A DNA stretch of 64,000 nucleotides from CAYOHP01 sp964403795 [NCBI: uncultured bacterium] (GTDB lineage Bacteria; Muiribacteriota; UBA6191; CAZXTJ01), in assembly GCA_964403795.1 (NCBI GenBank), contig CAYOHP010000025.1, positions 3,189 to 67,188 on the forward strand, written 5' to 3'. Of the stretch, positions 16,869 through 24,952 are shown in pieces. The notes beneath the pieces were generated by a model that was given only the letters and a program-made list of their open reading frames with translations, had not been told where the DNA came from and made no database searches. A program made the translations under genes and the position numbers. Within the stretch, counting starts at the first letter, position 1. Each line of letters starts with the position of its first letter.

Positions 16869-17767
16869 GGAGCTCGGAACGGTCCCGGACGCTCCTCGCC
16901 GAGCTGGGACTTCCGGGGGATGACCCCTATCCCTGCCCCGCCTCGATGACCCGGTTCCAGGACGGCTCGGCGGCGGGGATCGAGATCCCGGGAGTGGACG
17001 GGCCGGCGACCCTCGAGGCATTGCTCGACGAGTGCGACCGTCTCGGGATCCCGGGGCCCAGTCGGGTGATCGAGACCCGCGGTCTGGGAGCCCTCCCGGA
17101 AGCGGAGATCCGGGCCATGGTGTCCTGCGCGGCCGAGCGGGGGATCGGCCTGGTCGCCTCGATCACCCCCCGGGCCGGACGCGGCGGGTCGAGCTACGCC
17201 GCCAGCCAGCACGGAGGCCGGATCGCCTGCCGGCTCCGGGGCACCGACCAGCTCGCCTTCGGACTCGAGGACGCCCTGCGCAGCATCGAGCTGGGCATCC
17301 GCGGCCTCCTGGTCTACGACGAAGGCCTGCTGGCTGCCCTGGCCGAGCTCCGTTCCCGGGGGTTGATCCCCGCAGAGGTCCGCCTCAAGGCGAGCATCGC
17401 CCTGGGTTGCGCCAATCCCGGACACGCCCGGATCCTCGCGGGTCTGGGAGCCGACAGCCTGAACCCCGTCAACGACCTGACCCCCGGGATGCTGGCCTCG
17501 CTGCGTCGCGCCGTGGAGCTGCCGCTGGACGTCCATCTCGACGACGGGCCCGAAGCCGGCGGTCCGGATCGGCTCCCGGAACTCGCCGATCTGGTGGCCG
17601 CCGCCGCGCCGGTGTTCCTCAAGTGCGGCAGCGGGGTGCGCGACCCGGGTCCCCGCAGCTGGGCCCGGCGCCTCGCCCGGGTGCTCGAGGCCTGGGAAGC
17701 GGAGTGTCCCGACCAGGAACTCCTCGAGGCCGGCTCGCCGGAGTGCGCGGTCCCGGCCCGGGCTTGA
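16865..17767 (+). CDS. TIM-barrel protein, peptidase U32-like
   Basis: 300 residues, GTG start overlapping the previous stop. It reads as a TIM barrel: SRVIETRGLGALPEAEIRAM, ELGIRGLLVYDEGLLAALAE, LKASIALGCANPGHARILAG, LGADSLNPVNDLTPGMLASL, LPLDVHLDDGPEAGG and APVFLKCGSGV. The blocks LGADSLNPVNDLT and LPLDVHLD followed by APVFLK resemble proteins annotated as U32-family peptidase-like in actinobacteria and other phyla. There is no signal peptide. Several strand ends carry Asp/Glu and a Cys, as expected for an active site, but the reaction is unknown. Its stop codon directly abuts the stop of the convergent kinase 3 (TGATCA). Confidence 0.65.
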   Translation: MRSSERSRTLLAELGLPGDDPYPCPASMTRFQDGSAAGIEIPGVDGPATLEALLDECDRLGIPGPSRVIETRGLGALPEAEIRAMVSCAAERGIGLVASITPRAGRGGSSYAASQHGGRIACRLRGTDQLAFGLEDALRSIELGIRGLLVYDEGLLAALAELRSRGLIPAEVRLKASIALGCANPGHARILAGLGADSLNPVNDLTPGMLASLRRAVELPLDVHLDDGPEAGGPDRLPELADLVAAAAPVFLKCGSGVRDPGPRSWARRLARVLEAWEAECPDQELLEAGSPECAVPARA

Positions 17768-20041
17768 TCAGGGATCGCGGTTCCAGGCCACCGCCACCCG
17801 CCGGACCCCTGCCTTGGTCTCGTTCTCGATGAAGAAGGTCTCGAGCTCCACCCGCACGCGGCTCCCGCTCTCCGGGGCCAGGTCGGACGGGAACACGAGC
17901 GCCATCCACCCCTCGAAACGTTCCATGGCGGGGATGCGGAACCGGGGGTGCCAGGCGAAGGCGGTGAACCTGGGCTCGGGCTCCTCCACTGCCTCGAACC
18001 GGAGCTGGGTGCCCTGTCCCAGCCTCCAGACCTCGACCAGCAGCGCCAGGCGAGTGGCGCCGGAAGGCACCTCGGAGGGCCACCGGAACTCCAGGTGGCG
18101 AGGCAGATCCCGGTTCTCCCGGTGCGCCTCGTCGGGAACCTTCGACCCGATCTCGACGCCGTTGGAGGGCATCCGGGAACCGTCGGGGAGGACCAGGTCG
18201 ACCTCGACCGAGTCGGCCGCCGGCCAGGGCGGACGCTCCCAGGACCGCGAACCCGAACGGAACTCGGGGATCCGGATCTGGGCCTTCTCGCCCGACACGT
18301 AGCGGAGGACCTGGGCGCCCCGGATCCAACGCTCGAGTTCCCGGAGGAGCTCCCGACGCAGCGCCACCGGGAGCTTCGAGTCCAGGATCCGGGGGAGCCA
18401 GGACGACAACCGCTCCCAGGCGGCCACGACCTCGGGGCCCTGGGTGGCGGTGAACTCGGAGAAGTGGCTGATGCGCGGCGTGTCGGGAAGGCCCATGCCC
18501 CGGGAGAGATCGATGAGCTTCTCGACGTCGGCCCGGAACAGGTCCTCCCAGGTCCCGAAGGCATGGAACCCGATGCCTCCTTCCCTCCAGGAGAGGCGAG
18601 GCGGACCGACGGCCGGGGGCACCACCCGGTTCAGGCCCCGCTCGAGCTCGAAGGGCTCTCCCGTCCCGCCGGCCCACCAGACCTCGACCGGCCGGTCGGC
18701 CACGATCCCCAGGCGTCCCTCGGGGAGGAGCGAGACCCCGGGGAGCACCGCCGGCGGCTGGGCCTGGAGGCGGATCACCGGACTCTCGCCGCCCGGCCAG
18801 CAGAGCTTGACGCCGACCTCCCGTTCGGAAGGGAGCCCGCGGAACGCCAGCGCCTCCCGCTCCCCCTCCAGGTCCGGGATGTGCTCGACCTCCACCGGCC
18901 TGCCTTCGACCTCCAGGCGCAGGTCCTGGGAACGGCGGGCCTCGAAGGAGACGCGGACGGCGTCGCCGAAGACCTCCCAACGGACCTGGAGAGGCTCCCG
19001 GGTCCCGGTCAGCAACCAGGCCATCGCCAGCAGCGCGATCACCGTCGCCAGGCTGGCCACGAGCCGCGCTCCCAATCCCGGTCCACCCGGAGCGAATCCG
19101 GAACCGGTCTCGCCGAGGGCAGGGAACATCGCCGAGCGATCCCAGGCGCGCGACGACGGGGTCCTGCCCGCGGGAGGCGGCGGGACCGGAGGCGGGAGCA
19201 CCGGGATCGCCAAGTCGCGGCTCTCGCCCAAGGCCGCCAGCACGGCCTCTCCGAACTCGGCCCCGCTGGCGAACCTGGCCTCGGGGTCGGTGGCCGTCAC
19301 CCGCCGGATGGCCTCGGCCAGGACGACCGGGACGTCGAGGTCCGACGGGAACTCCGTGTACCGCCCCGCCAGGGACGCGGCCATGATCTCGGTGAAGGTC
19401 TTGCCCGGGATCAGGAACTCCCCCGTGAGCGCCTGGAAGGCGACCGCCCCCAGCTGGAACAGGTCAGCCCGCTCCGACCAGTCTCCCCCCGACATGAGCT
19501 CGGGGGGGAAGTAGCGGGGTGTCCCCAGCACCTGCCCGGTCCGGGTGAGGGCGGTGGCCCCTTGGGACGCAGCCAGACCCAGATCCATGAGCAGGTGGCT
19601 GCCGTCGGCCCGCCGCACCATGATGTTGGAAGGCTTGATGTCGCGGTGCAGGACGCCGGCCTCGTGCAAGGCGTCCAGCGCCGAACCGATCTCCCGGATC
19701 AAGCGCACCACCCGGTCCACCGACAGGCGACGCTCGGCCGCCAGGATCCGATCGAGGTCGGAACCGTCGACGTACTCCATCACCAGGAACGGCTGGGCGA
19801 CGTCGAGCCGGCAATCGTAGACCCGCACCACATGCGGGTGTTCGAGGCTACCTTGGATCTGGGCCTCCCGCTGGAAGCGCGCCAGGATCGAGCCCTTCTC
19901 GATCAGGTGGGGGGGGATGGTCTTGAGTGCGACCTCCCGGCCCAGGGACTCGTCGACCGCCAGGACGACGCGCCCCATCGCTCCCTCGCCCAGGAGCCTC
20001 ATCATCCGGTAGCGACCGAGCCCGTCCTGGCCGGAGTCCAC
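17768..20041 (-). CDS. Membrane Ser/Thr protein kinase with extracytoplasmic beta-rich domain (kinase 3)
   Basis: 757 residues, GTG start. The kinase domain, about residues 10-270, has LLGEGAMGRVV, VALKTI, HRDIKPSNI, DLG in place of DFG, FPPEL and RADLFQLG. The membrane segment is about 324-346 (LVASLATVIALLAMAWLLTG). The outer 410 residues start with beta-rich repeats (SFEARRSQDLRLEVEG, GIVADRPVEVWWAGG), pass through a helical block and end in a beta-sandwich-like region. Its RPVEVWWAGG to PPRLSWREGG segment resembles the stand-alone protein at 29937-31292. TACACT lies 8 bases before the GTG. The sigma factor gene that follows on the minus strand lies upstream, with its own TACCCT box, so kinase and sigma factor may form one regulatory locus. 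Confidence 0.87.
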   Translation of the reverse strand: MDSGQDGLGRYRMMRLLGEGAMGRVVLAVDESLGREVALKTIPPHLIEKGSILARFQREAQIQGSLEHPHVVRVYDCRLDVAQPFLVMEYVDGSDLDRILAAERRLSVDRVVRLIREIGSALDALHEAGVLHRDIKPSNIMVRRADGSHLLMDLGLAASQGATALTRTGQVLGTPRYFPPELMSGGDWSERADLFQLGAVAFQALTGEFLIPGKTFTEIMAASLAGRYTEFPSDLDVPVVLAEAIRRVTATDPEARFASGAEFGEAVLAALGESRDLAIPVLPPPVPPPPAGRTPSSRAWDRSAMFPALGETGSGFAPGGPGLGARLVASLATVIALLAMAWLLTGTREPLQVRWEVFGDAVRVSFEARRSQDLRLEVEGRPVEVEHIPDLEGEREALAFRGLPSEREVGVKLCWPGGESPVIRLQAQPPAVLPGVSLLPEGRLGIVADRPVEVWWAGGTGEPFELERGLNRVVPPAVGPPRLSWREGGIGFHAFGTWEDLFRADVEKLIDLSRGMGLPDTPRISHFSEFTATQGPEVVAAWERLSSWLPRILDSKLPVALRRELLRELERWIRGAQVLRYVSGEKAQIRIPEFRSGSRSWERPPWPAADSVEVDLVLPDGSRMPSNGVEIGSKVPDEAHRENRDLPRHLEFRWPSEVPSGATRLALLVEVWRLGQGTQLRFEAVEEPEPRFTAFAWHPRFRIPAMERFEGWMALVFPSDLAPESGSRVRVELETFFIENETKAGVRRVAVAWNRDP

Positions 20042-20049
20042 GTCGGTCG

Positions 20050-20055
20050 AGTGTA
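20050..20055 (-). promoter_or_regulatory. -10 box TACACT, leaderless-type start of kinase 3
   Basis: On the minus strand TACACT, 8 bases, then the GTG start. No ribosome-binding site fits between, which favours a leaderless mRNA. Confidence 0.45.
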
Positions 20056-20094
20056 GCGGAGGATCCCGACCGGATCGCGGGACCGGTCCCGGGA

Positions 20095-20640
20095 TCAGGC
20101 CGTGGCGCCCGCCGTCCCCTGGATGCGCTTCAGGGCGCGGTGGACCTTGCTGCGGATGGTGGGCTCCGCCAGCCCGGTCACCGCCGCGATCTCGGAGTAG
20201 GGGAGGTCGTTCAGGAAGCGCAGCACCAGGAGCGAACGGCTCTCCTCGTCGACGGCCTCGAGCAGCCGGAGCACCTGGTCCCTGGCCTCCACCTGGTCAT
20301 GGGGATCGGGAACCGCGCCGGCATGGGCCTCCTCCCGTTCCAGTCGCTCCATCTCCCGGACCCGGACCTTCTGGCGACGGGCCCGGTCCCGCAGGAGGTT
20401 GAAGGCGATCGTGAAGAGCCAGGTCTTGAAGGTCGACCTCCCGGCGTCGAACCTCTCCAGCGATCGATAGGTCCTGAGCAGGGTCTCCTGCACCAGGTCG
20501 GCGGCGGTGTCGGGATCCATGCGATGCCCTACGAAGAAGCGGAAGAGCACCCGCTGGTACCGGTCGACGAGGGCATCGAAGCGGTCGGGAGAACCCTTCC
20601 TCGCGCCCTCCACCAGTAGCTCGTCGGGGTCGGCGGACAT
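20095..20640 (-). CDS. ECF-type RNA polymerase sigma factor
   Basis: 181 residues, a normal ECF length. Region 2 runs from about residue 15 to 85 (FDALVDRYQRVLFRFFVGHR, DLVQETLLRTYRSLERFD, FKTWLFTIAFNLLRDRARR) and region 4 from about 125 to 175 (LRFLNDLPYSEIAAVTGL, TIRSKVHRALKRIQG, a helix-turn-helix). No anti-sigma factor is adjacent; the nearest same-strand gene downstream is kinase 3, 53 bases away, so phosphorylation-linked control is conceivable. A TACCCT box lies 9 bases before the ATG. It should direct RNA polymerase to a dedicated promoter set that cannot be named here. Confidence 0.9.
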   Translation of the reverse strand: MSADPDELLVEGARKGSPDRFDALVDRYQRVLFRFFVGHRMDPDTAADLVQETLLRTYRSLERFDAGRSTFKTWLFTIAFNLLRDRARRQKVRVREMERLEREEAHAGAVPDPHDQVEARDQVLRLLEAVDEESRSLLVLRFLNDLPYSEIAAVTGLAEPTIRSKVHRALKRIQGTAGATA

Positions 20641-20649
20641 GCAGGGTCC

Positions 20650-20655
20650 AGGGTA
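20650..20655 (-). promoter_or_regulatory. -10 box TACCCT before the ECF sigma gene
   Basis: TACCCT on the minus strand, 9 bases before the ATG, too close for a normal leader with a ribosome site. Confidence 0.42.
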
Positions 20656-20720
20656 TCCCGGCCCGGGAGCCCATCGCACTGGGACCCGGCTCCCGGGAGG
20701 GAGCGGGACCCGAACCGGGC

Positions 20721-20726
20721 TACCCT
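20721..20726 (+). promoter_or_regulatory. -10 box TACCCT upstream of the GldG-like gene
   Basis: TACCCT is followed after 6 bases by GTG, which opens the 17-codon upstream frame and lies 57 bases before the main start. Transcription would begin at or near that GTG. Confidence 0.42.
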
Positions 20727-20732
20727 CGGGTC

Positions 20733-20786
20733 GTGCCCATGGCCCGCCCGCTCCCCACCGACACCCGGATCCCGCCACCCTCGTGA
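20733..20786 (+). CDS. Possible 17-codon leader peptide coupled to the next gene
   Basis: GTG CCC ATG opens 6 bases after the TACCCT box and the frame ends in a TGA that overlaps the GTG start of the next gene (GTGA). The peptide is Pro/Arg-rich (VPMARPLPTDTRIPPPS). If translated from a leaderless end, it would deliver ribosomes to the following start, which itself has no clear Shine-Dalgarno sequence. Such a short frame can also occur by chance in GC-rich DNA. Confidence 0.3.
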   Translation: MPMARPLPTDTRIPPPS

Positions 20787-22639
20787 GCCTGAGGCTCGCC
20801 CGTGTCCCGCTGGCGATCCTGGTGGCGCTCCTCGGCGCCCCGTCCCCCGGCCATGCCGGACGCTCGCCCCTCGACGAGCTCGACTGGCCGGCGGCCTCGC
20901 CCCGGGAGCTGGTCCGCAGGTTCCGAGCCGCCACCCGGATCGAATCGGGCACCCGGCTCGGATCCCGCCTTCCGGCAGGAGAGGTCTGCGTGTTCCAGCC
21001 CGGGGTCGCGATCGTCCCGGCACCGGGGCCCTGGAGCGATCCTTCCTCGCCGCCGCACCACGCTCCCTGGCGTTGCTTGAGCCCGATCGGTCGCCCCAGC
21101 CTGGTCGACGACCTGCGCCTGGGCCCAGGAGCCGGACCCTTCCGGGAGGGGGCCGTGCTCCGGGCGACCAACTGGTTCCGCTTCCCGGAGCGCTTCTTCC
21201 CTCTCGAACCGGAGTCGCTCCCGAGGCCCCCCCCGAACCGACCCTCGCGGCTCGACGCCTACCTCCTGGGTCGGATCTCCCAGGCAGGGGACCATGCCCC
21301 CGAGGACCTCATCGATCTCGAGGTCAACGCGGCCGCGTTGCTCGCCCCCGCATCCCGCAGGGTCGTCGCGATCCTGCTTCCTTCCCCCAGTCCCCTCGGC
21401 CCCGCGGACCGTCGACGGCTGGCCATGCTCAAGGGTCGCGAGGTCCCGTTCCGGGTGACCCTCCGGGCTCCGGGATCCCGCTCCTCCCGCGGGGACTTCC
21501 GCTCCGAGGAGCGCTACCTGCGGGTCCGCGACCTGATCCGTGCGCTGAAGGAGGCACTCCCGCGCCTGGAGACCGAGATCCTCGGTACCGACTCGCATCC
21601 CCACCTGCCGGACGACGCCCTGGTCGTCCAGGGGCCGTGCCGACGGATCGAGGTCGCGGTCCACGACCTCTACCCGGAAGGCGAGGACCCGGAGGCGCCT
21701 CCCCGGCTGGCCACCGCGCTCCTGGATGCCATCGATGCCAGCCTCGAGGCCGAAGCCCCCGTCGCCGAGGTCTGGCTCGCCGGGCAGGGGACCGACGGCC
21801 TCGCCGACCCCGGACCCGCGGGCCACTCCAGGCTGGCCGGCCTGCTGGCCGCGGCCGGCTTCACGGTCCGACGGTTGCCTGCCCGGCCCGATCCCCATGA
21901 TCCCCCCGGATCGATCATGGTGCTGGTCGGGTGCACCGGCATCCCGCCTGCCGTCCGGGAGCAGGTGGCCCTCGGGCTCTCACGGGGCGGAGCGGCCCTG
22001 CTCCTCCTGGGACCGGAGCCTCCGGACCGGACCCTGGCGTCGCTGCTCCTGAAGAGGGGCCTTCTCCTCCTGGAGAACCGCGCCGAGGAGCCGGAAGGCC
22101 CTCCCGACTCCTCCCGCCCGCTCCGTCCGTTCGCCAACCGGCACCACATCACCGACTCCCTGCTCGAGGCCGGTGAACAGGTCGAACTCGACGAGGCGAT
22201 GGTGCTCGAGTACTCCCCCTGGGCCCAGGTCACGAGCGACGTGCGCACCCTGCTCGAAGGCAACCACGCGACCTGGGGCGAGACCCGACCCGGGCGGGGT
22301 CCCGGCGCCCTCGACGGGATGGACCTCCTTCCCCCGACCAGTCTGGCGGTGGCCGTCTCGAGCCGCCTCGGGTCGAACGACGGACGCTCGCGGAGCCGTG
22401 CGGGCGAGCAGCGCCTGGTCGTGGTCGGCAGCCGGAGCCTGGCCCGCAACGATCGCCTCGATGCGGCCCCGGGCAACCTGCGCTTCCTGGCGCGGGCGAT
22501 CGACTGGCTGGCCCGGTCCCGGCTCAGCGACCGGGAGACCGACGACGTGGGGGGGAGCGGCGGACCGGAGGCCCGGGCTTCCGACGCGCCGGATTCCCGG
22601 GAACATCCAGATCGAGGAAGAGCGGACGGTGGTCGCTGA
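20783..22639 (+). CDS. Secreted protein with GldG/DUF4350-like features, function unknown
   Basis: 618 residues from GTG at 20783, chosen because it begins a clean signal peptide (LRLARVPLAILVALLGAPSPGHA). The body is alpha/beta. Residues about 185-400 alternate strands and helices (RRVVAILLPSPSPLGPADRR, RIEVAVHDLYPEGED, EVWLAGQGTDGL), and later segments (GSIMVLVGCTGIPPAVREQV, RLVVVGSRSLARNDRLDA, LRFLARAIDWLARSR) resemble the auxiliary-protein fold of gliding-type ABC systems (GldG) and DUF4350 proteins. The usual membrane anchor and ABC partner are absent. The last 38 codons overlap the convergent EEP gene by 116 bases, and the tail is charged and low complexity, so it may be read-through extension of an older shorter protein. 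Confidence 0.65.
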   Translation: MSLRLARVPLAILVALLGAPSPGHAGRSPLDELDWPAASPRELVRRFRAATRIESGTRLGSRLPAGEVCVFQPGVAIVPAPGPWSDPSSPPHHAPWRCLSPIGRPSLVDDLRLGPGAGPFREGAVLRATNWFRFPERFFPLEPESLPRPPPNRPSRLDAYLLGRISQAGDHAPEDLIDLEVNAAALLAPASRRVVAILLPSPSPLGPADRRRLAMLKGREVPFRVTLRAPGSRSSRGDFRSEERYLRVRDLIRALKEALPRLETEILGTDSHPHLPDDALVVQGPCRRIEVAVHDLYPEGEDPEAPPRLATALLDAIDASLEAEAPVAEVWLAGQGTDGLADPGPAGHSRLAGLLAAAGFTVRRLPARPDPHDPPGSIMVLVGCTGIPPAVREQVALGLSRGGAALLLLGPEPPDRTLASLLLKRGLLLLENRAEEPEGPPDSSRPLRPFANRHHITDSLLEAGEQVELDEAMVLEYSPWAQVTSDVRTLLEGNHATWGETRPGRGPGALDGMDLLPPTSLAVAVSSRLGSNDGRSRSRAGEQRLVVVGSRSLARNDRLDAAPGNLRFLARAIDWLARSRLSDRETDDVGGSGGPEARASDAPDSREHPDRGRADGGR

Positions 22640-23951
22640 TCCGCACGTACTCCGGGGCCCGGACCCAATAGGCGGCCTCGGGTTCGCAGCGGCCCACACC
22701 CGGGAGCGCGCCGGCCTCGTCGTCGTCCTCGTCGGGAGAGCCGCTGCGAGGCTCCGGCCCGCGGGCCCCGGCCTCGGACGGGGGAGCGGACGGGGGAGCG
22801 GACGGGGGAGCGGACGGGGGAGCGGACGGGGGACAGTCGCAGCGGAGCTCCGGGCTGCGGATCCGCTGGCGGGCCCGGATGCAGAAGTCCACGACCTGGT
22901 GGCTCCCGGCCATGAAGTCGTCGAAGCGGTAGACCGAGGCCCCCCCGGGGATGCCCGACTTCTTCCAGAGCGGAGTCGAGACGAAGGCCCGGTCCAGCGA
23001 GACCTCCCAGGGGATGTGGGTGGCCGATCCGGGGGGCAGATGGTCGTCGATCGGGACCAGGAGTCCCCGGTCGGCGAGCTCGTCGAGGGCGAGCAGGGAG
23101 TCGTGGTCCCTGGGGGCGTTGAAGTCCCCCAGGAGCACCAGGTCCCGTGACCCGGCTCCCTTCGCCCCCACCCGGGCTTCGATCCATCGGGCCAGCTCCG
23201 AGACCTCCTTCTCGCGGATCTTCGAATCCCTCTCCCGGAGCACCCCGGACTTCAGGTGGACGGTCACCACGTCGAAGCCGAACTTCCCCTCGACCACCTC
23301 CACGGACAGCAGCCGGGGGAGCCGGGTGAAGACCGTGGCGTCGAGTCCCTCGAGGTCGGGGACCGCCGTGACCCTGAGGACCTCCCGGTCGTAGACCACG
23401 CCGATCCCCTGGTCCGCCACCCTCTCGCCCGACCAGTGGAGCGGCGTCCCGTCGGCGAGCCGGTAGTCGTACCTCCCGGGAGTCCGGGCCAGCTCGCCCA
23501 TCTCGCGAGAGACCCGGGCCAGGGCCTCGGCGTCGATCACCTCCTGGAAGCAGACCAGGTGGGCGTGGGTACCGCGGACGACCCGGGCCACCCGTTGCAG
23601 GTCCTGGTCGGACCGGGGCACGAATCCCGTGTCGGCGAACCCCGAGAACCATCCGACGTTGAAGGTCGCCACCCTGACCCTGCCGCGAGCCACGGGAGCC
23701 GGGTCGGCCGCGACCGGACCCGGCGGGTCGGGTTCCGGTTCGCGATCCGGTACCGCGGCGGCCTCGGGTTCCCGGCCGACGCCGGCACCGCGGGCCTCCC
23801 CGACGACCATTCCGGCCGCCGACCCTGCCACCGCCTCGGCCAGGGCACGATCCGAAGAGGCGCCCAGGCAAGCCAGGAGGAGGACCAGCGACCACCGGAA
23901 TCGGCCTCGCGGCCTACCGGTCAGGCACCTCGACGGATCGACGTTCGCCAC
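22524..23951 (-). CDS. Secreted endonuclease/exonuclease/phosphatase (EEP) family protein
   Basis: 475 residues, GTG start. A basic N-terminus and hydrophobic stretch (WSLVLLLACLGASSDRALA) form the export signal, followed by a Pro/Glu-rich linker. The EEP catalytic set is visible from about residue 90: VATFNVGWF (Asn), VCFQEV (Glu), VVTVHLKSG (His), LLGDFNAPRD (Asp, Asn) and SDHRPLFLDL (Asp-His). Related secreted enzymes cut nucleic acids or phosphodiesters. A PPSA tetrapeptide repeat, from a 12-base tandem repeat, interrupts the fold before the last motif at about residues 373-391. About 20 basic residues after the last motif overlap the convergent gene. Confidence 0.82.
   Translation of the reverse strand: MANVDPSRCLTGRPRGRFRWSLVLLLACLGASSDRALAEAVAGSAAGMVVGEARGAGVGREPEAAAVPDREPEPDPPGPVAADPAPVARGRVRVATFNVGWFSGFADTGFVPRSDQDLQRVARVVRGTHAHLVCFQEVIDAEALARVSREMGELARTPGRYDYRLADGTPLHWSGERVADQGIGVVYDREVLRVTAVPDLEGLDATVFTRLPRLLSVEVVEGKFGFDVVTVHLKSGVLRERDSKIREKEVSELARWIEARVGAKGAGSRDLVLLGDFNAPRDHDSLLALDELADRGLLVPIDDHLPPGSATHIPWEVSLDRAFVSTPLWKKSGIPGGASVYRFDDFMAGSHQVVDFCIRARQRIRSPELRCDCPPSAPPSAPPSAPPSAPPSEAGARGPEPRSGSPDEDDDEAGALPGVGRCEPEAAYWVRAPEYVRISDHRPLFLDLDVPGNPARRKPGPPVRRSPPRRRSPGR
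22776..22833. repeat. 12-bp tandem repeat, 4.8 copies
   Basis: The unit GGACGGGGGAGC is perfectly repeated four times plus ten bases. It lies in frame inside the EEP gene and encodes Pro-Pro-Ser-Ala units on the minus strand, so copy-number change would lengthen or shorten the protein by four residues without a frameshift. Confidence 0.9.
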
Positions 23952-24049
23952 GGGTTCCCGCGAGTAAATCGCACGCGAGGACCGGATTCAAGCCCATTCC
24001 TGTCGCCGGACGACGGCCGAGGCGCACCGGACCTGAGGTTCCCAGGCGT

Positions 24050-24844
24050 TCAGAACTGGAAGAACGGGGCGAGCCCCAGCTTCAACCGGGTGAGCGCCGG
24101 CTCGGGCTCCGAGACCGAGGGAGCCACCACCACGTCGTCCTGGACCGCCCCGAAGGCGATGAAGGCCCGGGGTGCCCGGGGACGGGCCTGGTGCCAGGCG
24201 GCCCGGTTGAAGGCGTCGACCGCCCCGTACACCGCCCGACGATCCGGGATGCCCCGAGCCACGAGGAGATAGGCGTGCTGCTGGCGGATCAGGCTGGGCT
24301 GGACCTGGGCCATGACCGCCTCGGCGTACTGGCTGATCCCGGGGAGATCCGGTGGGCCCAGGCTCTCGAACAGTTTCATGGTCACCCGGAAGAACGCCGG
24401 CCCGCGGGTGCCGATCAGGGCCGCATCGAAGTACGGGTCCCGGGCCGGGTCGTCCCTCCAGTTCACCGCGGGATCGAGCTTGCGGATCGCCTCCACGGTG
24501 CGGAGGACCGCGGCCGCCGAGGCCGCCTTGAAGTGCTCCTCGGCGGCCTCCCGCGCCTCCCGCTCGGCATCGGATTCGGGCCGACGCGCCGCCTCCAGCT
24601 CGTCGAAGGAGATGCCGCTCTTGCGGGCCTCGTCGTAGAGCTCGCGCCGGGGGGGCTTGGAGAGGACCGAGTAGGCCTCGTTGAGCATGCGGATCTGGTG
24701 GTCCGACAGCTTGCGGTCGAGGGTCTGCCGATCGTGGGTCCGGTCGGGATGGTGATCCATGGCCCGACGCCGGTAGGCGGCCTTGATCTCCTCGGGAGAC
24801 GCGGTCGGCGGGATGCCCAGGAGGTCGTAGAAGTCCTTCGCCAC
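24050..24844 (-). CDS. J-domain (DnaJ-type) co-chaperone-like protein
   Basis: 264 residues from the GTG at 24844, giving VAKDFYDLLGIPP, the standard J-domain opening; an earlier GTG at 24877 is possible. The J domain spans about residues 3-70 with the diagnostic HPD (DHHPDRTHD) and NEAYSVLSKPPRRELYD. It therefore can stimulate an Hsp70. The remaining 195 residues are not the zinc-finger or substrate domains of classical DnaJ: an Ala/Glu-rich helix (ESDAEREAREAAEEHFKAA) is followed by an unrecognised alpha/beta region, so the protein is a specialised co-chaperone with an unknown client. It is divergent from dus and shares a palindromic promoter with it. Confidence 0.82.
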   Translation of the reverse strand: MAKDFYDLLGIPPTASPEEIKAAYRRRAMDHHPDRTHDRQTLDRKLSDHQIRMLNEAYSVLSKPPRRELYDEARKSGISFDELEAARRPESDAEREAREAAEEHFKAASAAAVLRTVEAIRKLDPAVNWRDDPARDPYFDAALIGTRGPAFFRVTMKLFESLGPPDLPGISQYAEAVMAQVQPSLIRQQHAYLLVARGIPDRRAVYGAVDAFNRAAWHQARPRAPRAFIAFGAVQDDVVVAPSVSEPEPALTRLKLGLAPFFQF

Positions 24845-24910
24845 GAAGACCCCAGTCGCGAGGACCCGACCCGGCACCTGCCCCGGTCCCCCCGGGTGGA
24901 CCCCCGGAAA

Positions 24911-24920
24911 AGGCTAGCAT
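24911..24920. promoter_or_regulatory. Overlapping divergent -10 boxes (GCTAGC core)
   Basis: TAGCAT on the plus strand (24915-24920, toward dus) and TAGCCT on the minus strand (24916-24911, toward the J-domain gene) share the palindrome GCTAGC. It sits in the only gap between the two divergent genes. Confidence 0.45.
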
Positions 24921-24952
24921 GCGTCCGCACGCCCCGAGAATCCGCACCAATC

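Noticed and set aside
22776-22833. CRISPR-like repeat
   Set aside because: Units are 12 bases, directly adjoining with no spacers and in frame in a protein; a tandem coding repeat.
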